Of a DNA stretch of 64,000 bases, positions 44,701 to 53,500 are shown one piece after another. The notes beneath the pieces are model-generated. The model ran no database searches and was not told the DNA's origin. It saw only the letters and a list, made by a program, of their open reading frames with translations. Position numbers and translations under genes: made by a program. Position 1 is the stretch's first letter. Every line of letters starts with the position of its first letter. The stretch is taken from NCBI GenBank assembly GCA_905221605.1, contig CAJNDS010002128.1, positions 485,501-549,500 of the forward strand, written 5' to 3'. The stretch comes from Symbiodinium natans (lineage: Eukaryota; Sar; Dinophyceae; Suessiales; Symbiodiniaceae).

Positions 44701-47700
44701 CCTTCACTGACCTTCAACAGCACTTCTTCCCCATTCCTTTTCACAATGATGTCGCCACCCTCGAAATCCGACAGGGGCACCGCCATATTCATCGCCACAT
44801 TATGCGAGTCCTTGTGAGCTTCCGCCTTGACATTTTTGAACACTGCGATGCTATTGAACTTCATTCCAGGGCATTTCTTCTTCAAGTATTCGACGAACAC
44901 TTTGGTTGCCCTCTGGTGCCTTTTAGCATTCTTTGTGATGCCTACCACCCCACCATGTACGAAGGCTCCGGACACCCACATTCCCTCCTCCTCGGACTTT
45001 TCCCCAAACCTCCTTGGCTTTTCCCCGACCTTGGGCAGGAGCTGTGCAAGCGACTCCACGTAGTCCCTCAAGATCTCATCTTCAGCGAGGATTGCCCTGG
45101 CATATTCTTCCACCGGATCATTAGGGTCGTATTTGTCGCTCACCTTCTCCTCCTGACCGGGTAGGGGTCGAGGTAGGTTCTCGAAGTCGGCGGGGTCTAG
45201 TGTTGATTTCTCCCTCAATCGTCTCGACGGCACTGAAACAATCGCTTGGTACTCCCCCAAGTCCACCTCCTTATTCACATCGATCAGACCAGGCCTCATG
45301 TAGTTCGTCGTGATGAAATTCCCTTTGTCAAACATGATCACTGACCCTTCTCGAACATCCAAGCTAGGCCCAACATACGACCCAACTCCCCATCGAGATT
45401 GCAGATCATATTTGCCCCCAGTTCCGTACACCTTGGTGCGAACATGGACCTTGGTGCCAAACGGGATAAGTTGTCGATCTGGGTGCAGCTGCCTTTGCAT
45501 TTGTGCCCACATGGCATAGTTCAATGCTAGGGGCCATATCTCCACCGGCAGGTCTGTTGCCATGAGCAGCCGCTTGGTTTGAGCCTTGGCATACTTGACC
45601 GCAGCTTCGGCCCTTCCGTTGGCTTGGGGACTTTGACCTTCTGTGAATGTGGTGTACGTTCCCCTTTGTAGGAGCCAGGACTTGAGCACCCCACATCGAA
45701 GCTCTCTCGCCCTGTCCGCGTGGACTCGGAGAATTGGCAGTCCTTCTGCCTTGAGGCGGAGATATAGATCTTGCACCGCCTCCAGCACATCCTTGGTCGT
45801 TCTCGATCTCAAAGGCCTCGACACATAGATCACCTTGTAATCTACGATGCCATCCACATCTCGGAAAATCTCCTTGAACTCCTCTTCAGTCATCCCCTTC
45901 GGCAGCTTCCGCTCCTCCTCAGGTGACATCTCCTTGGCCTCGGGTTCTTCAAAGACCTCACCCTCTGTCCATGTGTTTAACGGTCCAACGCCCTCGCCTT
46001 CGTCAAACGCGACCTCGGGGCAGAAATCACCACCGTCAACCCTTGGACATCGATGGGGACCTTCTTCGTGTAGAACTTCGTGGCTGAGAGGACCTTCTTC
46101 GTGTGGAACATCGTGGCTGAAAGGACCTTCTTCGTGTGGAACATCGTGGCTGAAAGGACCTTCTTCGTGTGGAACATCGTGGCTGAGGGGACCTTCTTCG
46201 TGTGGAACATCGTTGCTAGAGGGACCTTCTTCGTGTGGAACATCGTGGCTAGAGGGACCTTCTTCGTGTGGAACATCGTGGCTAGAGGGACCTTCTTCGT
46301 GTGGAACATCGTTGCTGAGGTCCACTGTCCTCGGGATCACATATGCTCCAACCAGGGCATAACGATAATCTCGGTGGTCTGGATCACTTCCACGGGCACG
46401 AAAAGGTCCACAAATACGACTCAGGCAGTAAGCAGACGGTGATTTGATTCTCACGTGCTTCCTTCCCGTTGCGCTCGATTCCACACACGCCTTGCACTTC
46501 CTGTTGTAGGGGATGTGGTTGTTCCTCACATGTACCCTCCATTGCGCCAACTCTTTATCCGAGAGCGACTCCAAAAAGGATTTTTCCCGAATCTTATCCA
46601 TCTTCGCCATCCACACCTTCACTTGTCTCGACTCTGGCATCTTGTCCCACCTTCTTATTGCGTCCACCGTCTCCACCTTGAACGACATCGTCCACCGGCC
46701 ACCTCCATTCGTTACAGTCTTCAGCTCCTTGCCATAGTCGAGGTTCGTCACGATGCTCTCCCCTTGGCTCTCCAAACACATGACCTCGACAAAGGACTTC
46801 CAAGACAACTTCAGGCCTTCTTGAGGGTCCATCTGCATGTAGGTTAAAGCCTTCTTGCCCTCAATCAGCACAAAGGGTGGTGGCCAATCTAAAGCTGCCC
46901 TGGCTGCCTTTGCGATCAAAGAGAACCACATGGTCTTCGCCACCAGCTCCTCATCGGGTTTGGATCTCATCGGCGGCGACGACAACACCCCTTTAACTCT
47001 TCCAGTAGCTGCTGCCCAAAGCAATGCCCGGTAGGCCCCTGACGATTTTCTCATGTCAAAAGCCTTTGATCTCATGATATCCATCTCCACCAGAACACTG
47101 TCGCCGTCTATGTTCTTGAACTCCACTGTGTCAGGACCAGGCCCAGCGAACAAATTGACGACCCACTGGCACCGCATCAGCTGCTTCCTCTTCCTTCGCG
47201 ATACCGGAAGAGCCTTCAGGTAGTTCCAGCCTGCTCGATCATCCAAGGTGAGCTCCTCCGCCATGGCCGCCTTTGTAGATGCTTCTAAGTCCTTGAAAGG
47301 TGAGTCATCCGTCTCCATTGCCATTAACTGCCTTGCCCTTGTTCCATCCCGGAGAAAAACTTCAAGATGCCTTGCCCATCTCGATGTCTCATCCCAAAGC
47401 CACAACGCCTTCTGGGTCGCCCTGGTGTTCTCCCTTAACTCCTCCACTCTCTTCGCTTCTAGCTCCTTTATGAGGTCCAGAGCCTGGGTCTCACCGATGA
47501 CAGGGCACTTATCCACCACAACCGGCCGAATCGTCCCGTGGATAGGGTGGCGAATCTCCAGACCTCTCTTCCTTCCCCAGGTCAGCTCGCAGTTCAGGTC
47601 CTGGACAAGGGAGCCAAGAGGGACTATTGGCGCTGTTCTATCACCCGGCGAGCTCTTCGTCGCCAGGAGGGTTCCCGCTCGATTCTGTGCCAAGGTGACT

Positions 47701-50600
47701 TCTTCGCCATTTGCCAACTGCACCTTGACCTTTGTTGACTCCTCCACTTCCTCCACAGTGCCTTCCCTGTAGGGGTGAGAAGCCCCCGAATCCAAAAGGC
47801 CAGTGCGACCCTCTTCATCCTGGCAGCCGAGCGATCTTGCTTGCGCCGTCACATCCCTTACTGTCAGCAACTTCAGGTGCCTCATCTCCTTCAACATGGT
47901 GTTCGCCTCTTGCAGTAGATCTCGTAAGTCTCCCGGCGCGGAAGCATTAGACGAAGATTGCCCCTGGGGAAGATCCACGGTCGAAGACGAGGCTGAGGGC
48001 GTTCCCGGCATTGGGGACGACGCCTTTGGTGTAGTCGGCGGTGCAGGATGGGCACTTTCGGGCGCTATGGAAGCCAACGAGGCACTTGCTGAAGTTGAGG
48101 TCTCTGGCTTCATTGGAACCGATTTGGCCTGAGCCCTCGACGGTGACCCCTTGTCCTTCGTTGGGCAAACCTTGGCAACATGTTGCTTGCTACCACAAGT
48201 CCAACACCGCCCTTGGCGAAGCTTCTTCTCGACCTCGTGGTTGAATTTGCAGGCAGCTCCTCGTCTGCATCCCTGATCTGTGAGGAAGAACTTGCATGGT
48301 GGTCCCTTTGGCTTGTTAGGAGAAGATTCGCCTGGGTCGCCAGCAGCCTCAGCTGTTCCAGAAGGGGTACTCGTGGTAAAGGACGATGTCATTGCTCTCA
48401 TACTAGCCGTCGTTGTTGCCCCTTTTGTCCTTCCACGAAAAGCCACTTGCTCAAACTCGGACAACAGCGCCTGGTGCAAGTCCTGGACAGACTCCTGAGT
48501 CGGCTTCACATCCACCTCCAAGGTATACCTCATCATGTTGATGCGAAACATGATCTCCCCATGCTCAAGGAGGATCTTCCGGGATACGTTGTCAAGTCCT
48601 CGGAGAAGAACGCTTGGGTCCGGCCTCTGAAGTCCAATGTCACCTGCTCTGCGAAGCCATCGTGACCATCTCCTTAGCTGATCCACAGCCTCCGTCGCCG
48701 ATGTCGCCGTTGAGGGGGACTCCAAAGCCTTCAAGATCTGCTGCCTTTCTGCAGCACTTCCAGGTCTATACAAGACCATGACCCTTCCCAATACCGGCAA
48801 TGTGCCGGTGAGTCTTGACGCCAGCACCTCTGCCTTCACAGACTCAGGCAAGGCTGCAAGTATCATCGATGTTGCCCTCTTGTCTACCCTGCCCCACTTG
48901 TCTTCCTTCAGCATAGCCGTGGCAAAGGTCTCCGGCTTCAACGAAAGCTTCGCCAAATTCGAGCTCTTCAGGTAGCTCTCGTAGAAGCGATCCAAACACT
49001 GAAGGGTTTCGCTCCACCAGATCGCAGATCCATTGCTCAAGTCACCCATGGGGCATTCCAGGGAATGTAGCCAATCCCCCACATCAATGCAGGATGTTTC
49101 CGACAGCTCCGGCAGCTTCGGCAACTCCGAGATCCCCGGCTTCACTTGCTCCTGCTCCTGAGCCTTGATTGCAATCGTGGCACTCATTGCCTTCTGAAGC
49201 TGAGCGATGCCCTGAGCCAACATGCCAAAAGGATCTGCTGCACTCTTGCTCGGCGTCGCTCCTCCCTTGGCAGAGGATTTCTCATCTCCTCCACCACTCG
49301 ATCCTGCAGCTTCCCCAGGACTCACAGTCTGTACTCCCTGACCTCCAAGAAGATTGCTTCCAGACCCTCCATGTCCCGGTTGGCTTGGAGCAGGATCACC
49401 CCCGTGTACATTAGCAGGCTCACGGTAACCTTGCTCATTCACTACATGGCTGCCCGAGCTGTTGCTTGTGAGCCCTGGCGGCCCTGACAAGTTTCCAGAG
49501 CCTTGACCATCTTCACCATCTTCTACTCGCACTACACGAGCATCCCGTGGAGGTCCTCGCAGGTCTTGTCCGTGCAACATCTCAACCGATGCTCCACCTC
49601 CGGGACACCCATGGGGATTGCCTCCTCGTAGGTCTGGTTGAAGGGTTGGCTCCACACTCATCCGGCCTTGCTGTTGTACTTCTGCCCGAAGTCTCGCGTT
49701 CTCAGCTTCCAGTGCCTTCATCTCTTGCTGGTGTCCTTGCATTGCCCTTTGCACTTGACGATGTACTTCGGCCAAAATCTGCTCCTGAGTCAAGGAGCCA
49801 GACGAAGATGTAGTCTCCCTCGGCATTGGTGGCCCTTGCTGACCACCCCATCCATACAGCAGCGGTGCCCTTTGCGTCCACTGTTGCATCGCACTTTCCG
49901 CCTCTGGCGTGAAGAGAGGGGGCTCTGGGCCCATTTGTGAAGCCCAGCTTGCCGGCGGCGATGGGAAGGCACGAGGAGTCCTTTGTTGTCTCTCCAGAAC
50001 AGGTGCTACAGCTGCAGCCGCCTGAGACACTCGGCGTTGCAAAAACTCTCCAAGTCGCACCATCCAAACTGCTTGCCCTGAGTTCATCCCTTCTTGTCGC
50101 TGAGGTAGTTCTTCTGGTGGAGAAATATTCGTCGTGGTCATCACCTGCATTGTGACGCCCTGGGTGGTCTCCATCACAGGATTTCCCCGAACCTCCTCAT
50201 CATCTAAGGGCCTTGCAGGATGCAGTGGTTCTGGTAGCCGAAGTACACTCTGAGCTTGCTGCTGCGGAGTCAAAGCAGGGTCTTGGTGAGGAATCTGGAA
50301 GGGCTGCTGCGGTTGTTGTGCTGTGTGTTGCTGCAGCATGTTGTCCTGTGCACGCGTACTGTGTTCCTGCATGTTTACGTCGTAACGCGCACCCGATCCG
50401 GCTTCGTTGGCTCCAATCGCGACCCGATCCGGTGTGGCCCCAGGTCGACCGTCTTGTTCAGGTACTTCACCTCTTGTCTGCCCTGGCAGCCACCCATTCA
50501 TCACTGGTCCTGCTTGGCCAACTGCTCGATCGTCCACTGCCCCATAAGCGGGACCATTCGACTCTCCTTCCAGCCTGCCACCCAAAGCTTGGTAGCTCAT
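41706..50600 (-). CDS. Copia Gag-Pol polyprotein with extra domains
   Basis: 2964 residues in one frame. Gag region: coiled coil at about 272-310; a CCCH finger (C769, C778, C784, H788) followed by a CCHC knuckle (C799, C802, H807, C812). Aspartic protease: DSGAS at D937. Integrase: HHCC zinc site H1357, H1362, C1369, C1372, then a core with D1629-x35-E1665; the usual first Asp position reads LSRICGPF (R1395), so it is missing. An 11-residue repeat occupies 1429-1516. A dioxygenase-like domain lies at about 1860-2010 (H1929-x-D1931, H1977/H1978). An acidic coiled coil lies at about 2060-2110. Reverse transcriptase: D2283 in IADITAAF, and YVDD at 2384-2387. RNase H: D2564, E2603, D2638, D2687. 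The tail has a membrane-type helix at about 2752-2777 and a SAP-like motif at 2877-2908. The ATG lies four bases inside the LTR junction, and a later start is possible. Confidence 0.92.
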   Translation of the reverse strand: MSYQALGGRLEGESNGPAYGAVDDRAVGQAGPVMNGWLPGQTRGEVPEQDGRPGATPDRVAIGANEAGSGARYDVNMQEHSTRAQDNMLQQHTAQQPQQPFQIPHQDPALTPQQQAQSVLRLPEPLHPARPLDDEEVRGNPVMETTQGVTMQVMTTTNISPPEELPQRQEGMNSGQAVWMVRLGEFLQRRVSQAAAAVAPVLERQQRTPRAFPSPPASWASQMGPEPPLFTPEAESAMQQWTQRAPLLYGWGGQQGPPMPRETTSSSGSLTQEQILAEVHRQVQRAMQGHQQEMKALEAENARLRAEVQQQGRMSVEPTLQPDLRGGNPHGCPGGGASVEMLHGQDLRGPPRDARVVRVEDGEDGQGSGNLSGPPGLTSNSSGSHVVNEQGYREPANVHGGDPAPSQPGHGGSGSNLLGGQGVQTVSPGEAAGSSGGGDEKSSAKGGATPSKSAADPFGMLAQGIAQLQKAMSATIAIKAQEQEQVKPGISELPKLPELSETSCIDVGDWLHSLECPMGDLSNGSAIWWSETLQCLDRFYESYLKSSNLAKLSLKPETFATAMLKEDKWGRVDKRATSMILAALPESVKAEVLASRLTGTLPVLGRVMVLYRPGSAAERQQILKALESPSTATSATEAVDQLRRWSRWLRRAGDIGLQRPDPSVLLRGLDNVSRKILLEHGEIMFRINMMRYTLEVDVKPTQESVQDLHQALLSEFEQVAFRGRTKGATTTASMRAMTSSFTTSTPSGTAEAAGDPGESSPNKPKGPPCKFFLTDQGCRRGAACKFNHEVEKKLRQGRCWTCGSKQHVAKVCPTKDKGSPSRAQAKSVPMKPETSTSASASLASIAPESAHPAPPTTPKASSPMPGTPSASSSTVDLPQGQSSSNASAPGDLRDLLQEANTMLKEMRHLKLLTVRDVTAQARSLGCQDEEGRTGLLDSGASHPYREGTVEEVEESTKVKVQLANGEEVTLAQNRAGTLLATKSSPGDRTAPIVPLGSLVQDLNCELTWGRKRGLEIRHPIHGTIRPVVVDKCPVIGETQALDLIKELEAKRVEELRENTRATQKALWLWDETSRWARHLEVFLRDGTRARQLMAMETDDSPFKDLEASTKAAMAEELTLDDRAGWNYLKALPVSRRKRKQLMRCQWVVNLFAGPGPDTVEFKNIDGDSVLVEMDIMRSKAFDMRKSSGAYRALLWAAATGRVKGVLSSPPMRSKPDEELVAKTMWFSLIAKAARAALDWPPPFVLIEGKKALTYMQMDPQEGLKLSWKSFVEVMCLESQGESIVTNLDYGKELKTVTNGGGRWTMSFKVETVDAIRRWDKMPESRQVKVWMAKMDKIREKSFLESLSDKELAQWRVHVRNNHIPYNRKCKACVESSATGRKHVRIKSPSAYCLSRICGPFRARGSDPDHRDYRYALVGAYVIPRTVDLSNDVPHEEGPSSHDVPHEEGPSSHDVPHEEGPSSNDVPHEEGPLSHDVPHEEGPFSHDVPHEEGPFSHDVPHEEGPLSHEVLHEEGPHRCPRVDGGDFCPEVAFDEGEGVGPLNTWTEGEVFEEPEAKEMSPEEERKLPKGMTEEEFKEIFRDVDGIVDYKVIYVSRPLRSRTTKDVLEAVQDLYLRLKAEGLPILRVHADRARELRCGVLKSWLLQRGTYTTFTEGQSPQANGRAEAAVKYAKAQTKRLLMATDLPVEIWPLALNYAMWAQMQRQLHPDRQLIPFGTKVHVRTKVYGTGGKYDLQSRWGVGSYVGPSLDVREGSVIMFDKGNFITTNYMRPGLIDVNKEVDLGEYQAIVSVPSRRLREKSTLDPADFENLPRPLPGQEEKVSDKYDPNDPVEEYARAILAEDEILRDYVESLAQLLPKVGEKPRRFGEKSEEEGMWVSGAFVHGGVVGITKNAKRHQRATKVFVEYLKKKCPGMKFNSIAVFKNVKAEAHKDSHNVAMNMAVPLSDFEGGDIIVKRNGEEVLLKVSEGPQYFDPREEHHTTPCTKGTSLILVGYSVRDSAKLKPEEAEFLRGLGFDWNPHRTEERQKRSEARRLAMMKAEVLPEEKKEVTEPKAVEEVTTSVSDLDIAIQDLEDRAVRLRDLLEEEEIMAEQAARLGQAVREELGGTRDYVCQYLDEIHKQLMQFQKMKESRFLCAARQQSQESEMDYERLLDELEGDLDIVHTVPLDQVRRVLDRWLEAIRTEVQSLMDGGTISRISWETAKRMEERGELRVVPSKCVFTLKPPSRSGAKCRRKCRLVICGNHIAKDEASEQTDLYASGTSTDALRLALTVAASMAWLAAIADITAAFLLAEWPEGMAKYGLVPPKVVKDGGYPGQDIWVVQRPLYGLRESPVIWAEFRNAKLRTIEIMIRGRKLALKQMVSESELWLLRDEETHELYGILVIYVDDLMYLAEECVILELHRAIRALWATSELEWIGKNKTVRYLGVEVRWDQASSAFCISQQAYITELLRAHNMQGTVHTQLPVPKEWLEVGENGGDDVLGFSEEDLRRGQKAVGEALWLAMKTRPDVLFVVNHMAANVAKRPVHVEKMAQRLLSYLAGTADLELVLRPPSPGEPWEMVCYTDASFAPYGGRSFGATVIVFGHAAISWKAGKQSFVTMSTMECELYAAAQGYNLLESVSAILEEINPKSFARVLAVDNSSAVAMCSGGQGSQRTRHLKVRASYIREAVAEGRLQVRHTPGALQLADLATKMLTKDRLWELLGLWGFIGGKLARMAEAIKVRAMAFIMMLVSLVQPADGETAVSKEAIQMSGTTELLVVSTLICVAAIVFWEFLKFTAKWCMKQYKAAKKARKLEDVRRMAAEAARKEVREVERSNVTEAGEPPTLTRRSAMSTSLDRERTPSPSTRTTPQPSPGSSSSNHSEQDRSRVIQDTLLLMTVESLKEGLRCLGLPVSGLKADLVMRLGRELGWEEPSPQSVQPTTKQLKYVLWIWRRRNLNGRCILKWDSLANRTAISQWIAAWKDA
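46053..46316 (-). repeat. 33-bp minisatellite inside the Copia integrase region, 8 units
   Basis: Eight in-frame copies encode the 11-mer SHDVPHEEGPS with minor variants (SND, GPL, GPF, SHEVLHEEGPH). It sits between the conserved ALVGAYVIPRT block and the second catalytic Asp, and adds 88 acidic residues that do not shift the frame. Confidence 0.95.
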
Positions 50601-50604
50601 AACC
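50591..50604 (-). other. Possible primer-binding site region
   Basis: Directly downstream of the 5' LTR the element strand reads ggttatgagctacc, which overlaps the start codon. It only loosely resembles the tggtatcagagc initiator-tRNA site of plant Copia elements, so the primer is uncertain. Confidence 0.3.
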
Positions 50605-50893
50605 TGAAGATCGGTGGCCCAGTCGATAGGCGCAGCTCAAACCATCACGGAAATGAGAAAAGCCCCTTTTTACACGACCAGCCAAGCACATGGTTCTTCT
50701 TTACATGTTGTGCTTATAGCTTCTTGTGCAAAGTCTGCAAGACGTATCCTTCTGCTTTGCAAAGTTCTGCAAGACATGTTCTTGTGCCCGCAAAGTCCTG
50801 CTTTACACCAGCACATGCCTGCACTGTAAGCCTGCATGGGCGCCGATGATATGCTGAATTCCTGTGATGTCTCGTGGGAAACATGCTTCCACA
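50605..50893 (-). repeat. 5' LTR of the Copia element
   Basis: 289 bp, with element-strand ends tgtggaagcat and gatcttca. It should contain the promoter, but no TATA-like motif stands out. Confidence 0.95.
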
Positions 50894-50898
50894 AAACC

Positions 50899-53300
50899 CT
50901 AAAGCCTTTTGAAAACCTAAAGCCCTAAAAACCACTCTAAACCCTCTAAACCCTGGGCCCCCCAAACCAGTCGTGAGGTGCAATGGCCTGGCAGCGGAAG
51001 CGCGGGCGCCAGGGAAATGATCGTGGCATGGCTGCAGTCTTGTTACCTCAGGCCCCCTTAGGGTTTAGGGTTTAGGGTTTAGGGGTTTAGGGCTTTCCTA
51101 CACCCAGAGGAATCCTGAGACCCTAAACCCTAAACCCTAAACCCTGAAGCCTGAAGCCTGAAGTTTGAGGCCTCCGCCTGGCAGAGGTGCTAAGAGAGCC
51201 AGGCTCGGGAGCTGTTGTGGTTCGGGGTTGAGGGGTTCAATGTTCCTTGGCTGCACTTAGGAGGGTAGCAAAAAATTAATCTTTTAGCTGCCTTATTAAG
51301 AAACCCAATAAACCCAAAAAGGCTAAAGATGTAAAGTTACAGTGAAGCACCACAAAGGTTCAAAGAGTACCCAGAGAGCCCGATACCCCTTAATTCAGGT
51401 GTAGACCTGAATGTCTATAGGGATCCTGAAAAGAGATTTATAGGGTATATTCCGTAATTAAGGGGTACTGGTCTCTTTGGGAACCCTAAACCCTAAACCC
51501 TAAACCCTAAACCCTAAACCCTAAACCCTAAACCCTAAACCCTCAAAACCCTAAGAAGCAGAGGTTTTGATGGTTTGGGGCCTCGGGGGTAGCCTGTTGG
51601 GGTTTAGGGGCTGGCTTCTACGGAGGGCCGACAAGATAGCAAGCCTAAACCCTAAACCCTAAACCCTAAACCCTAAACCCTAAATCGTAAAACCCTGAAA
51701 CCCTGACGTCCATTCCCCACGCAGTAAGGCCTAAGCATCTTCGGGAAGAGGGGCTCTCCTTGAGTCTTGGAACCCATTTCTTTAGGTTTAGGGTTTAGGG
51801 TTTAGGGTTTAGGGTTTAGGGTTTAGGGTTTAGGGTTTAGGGTTTAGGGTTTAGGGTTCAGGGTTTAGGGTTTAGGGTTTAGGGTTTAGGCCCAGGGCGG
51901 TTCCCCTAAAGTTCTCCCCCAAGCCCAAAACGCTAAACTCCGACCATGGCGCCTTAGATTCCCCTCACCCGTAACCCTTCACCCGAGACCCTAAAACCCC
52001 AAAATTCTCCAACAGTGTCCCTGAAGCCCACAAAATCCCAAGGGTACTCCTTCGGGGTGCCAAAGGAGGAACCTGTTGGCATAAGGTATTAAAGGAGTGC
52101 TTTCGGGTTCCGGGGTTTAGGGTTTAGGGTTTAAGGTCTAGGGTTTAGGGTTTAGGGGAGCCCCTGCCGTCATGGAGGGGCTACCTCGGGAAAGAATGGG
52201 AGGGTAGAACCCTAAACCCTAAACCCTAAACCCTAAACCCTAAACCCTAAACCATAAACCCTGAACCCTAAACCCTCAGTACGTACTGTTTAGGGCCCTC
52301 ATGCTGTGGCAAAGCCTGGGGATGGCTTCCTAACCCTGAACCCTAATCCTGAGACGATAGCCCCATAAACCGTGAACTGCGGAGACCCGGTTTAGGGTTT
52401 CGGGTTTAGGGCTAGGGTTTAGGGCTAGGGTTTAGGGCTTAAGGTTTGCCCCAAGAACTCTTAGTTAAGAGTTTTGGGCCCAAAGGGCTAAACTTCTCTG
52501 TCACACACTAAGAGCACGAGTCTAAGTGTCAGTGAAAGTCCAAGTGTCATTGTTGCAGCCCAACAGGCCCCACCACCAATATGTCCATGGCCTCTCCGAG
52601 AGGTTCGCGTTTAGGGCTTAGAGATGAACCCCTAAACCCCTAAACCCTGAACCCTTAAACCCCTAAATCCCTAAACCCCCAAACCCCAAAACCCCTAAAC
52701 TCCAAAACCCCTAAACCCCTAAACCCCGAAACCCCGAAACCCCGAAACCCCGAAACCCCAAAACCCCAAAACCCCAAAACCCCAAAACCCCAAAACCCCT
52801 ACCTAAACCCCCAAACCCTAAACCGAGATTGAATTTGGGGTTTAATGTCGGATGTAGGGCCGCGCTGCGCCTAAAACTTGCGCTTGCGGTCATCCGCTTC
52901 GTCTCTTAGCACGACCCGCAATTTCCAAAGCTGGCCCTTCAGTCCTCGCCAGTCGCAGCATTTTCGGCAATAACGGCGGAGTATAGAAGTTGTCTATAAA
53001 AGAAGGCGAGCCCCGCTGGCCATAGTAACCTGCGGCGCACGTCCGCCCGAGACCTGCGATCGAACTCTCCTTCTTGAATAGCGGAAGGGATCGCAGATGG
53101 TGGGTTTCCAAAAAAGGGGTGCTACTCCCAACCGCCCTCCCCCTCGCCCCCCTTATTATATATATATATATATATCTATCTATATCTATATATATATATA
53201 TATAGATATATATATATAGAGCAGAATCCCTCATAGAAGGGCGCCCCAAAAACAGTGACCCCTAATTTTGGGAAACCCCTCAGTGCCACATTCATGACAG
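50899..53300. repeat. Telomere-like arrays and small unassigned islands
   Basis: Arrays at 51480-51545, 51785-51895, 52200-52275 and a ccccaaaa/ccccgaaa tract at 52625-52825. The 115-bp dispersed repeat recurs at 51249-51356. An inverted repeat around 51360-51480 pairs agagtacccagagagcccg with ggtactggtctctttggg. Possible minus-strand coding: 51722-51775 (MGSKTQGEPLFPKMLRPYCV) and 52890-53110 (FIDNFYTPPLLPKMLRLART and neighbours), the latter next to a tatata microsatellite at 53155-53220. Confidence 0.6.
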
Positions 53301-53500
53301 GTCTTGTGCTGCCAAACTGGAGTAGGACGTGCCGACCCTAAACCCTAAACCCTAAACCCTAAACCCTAAACCCTAAACCTCAAGCCCTAAACCCTACACC
53401 CCAATACAAACCGACTGGTGTGGTCGGTTCATCCACCCGCCAGCTAGGTAGGACCAATCTGTACGGCGGCTGGGTGGCAGGCTTTGGGAGTTCTGGGCTC

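Larger units (their letters stand above)
41360..50893 (-). mobile_element. Ty1/Copia-type LTR retrotransposon, recent insertion
   Basis: Two 289-bp LTRs (41360-41648 and 50605-50893), beginning TG and ending CA on the element strand, enclose one 2964-codon polyprotein. The flanking bases aaacc at 41355-41359 and 50894-50898 form a perfect 5-bp target-site duplication, and the target was a ccctaaa-like repeat. The LTRs differ by one base (41539 a, 50784 g). The protein order protease, integrase, reverse transcriptase, RNase H is diagnostic of Copia. The frame is fully open, but the integrase lacks a catalytic Asp, so this copy may need help in trans. Confidence 0.95.

Noticed and set aside
41629-50602. 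Long ORFs antisense or out of frame to the Copia polyprotein (up to 316 codons)
   Set aside because: They are shadow frames. The polyprotein frame has all the catalytic motifs.
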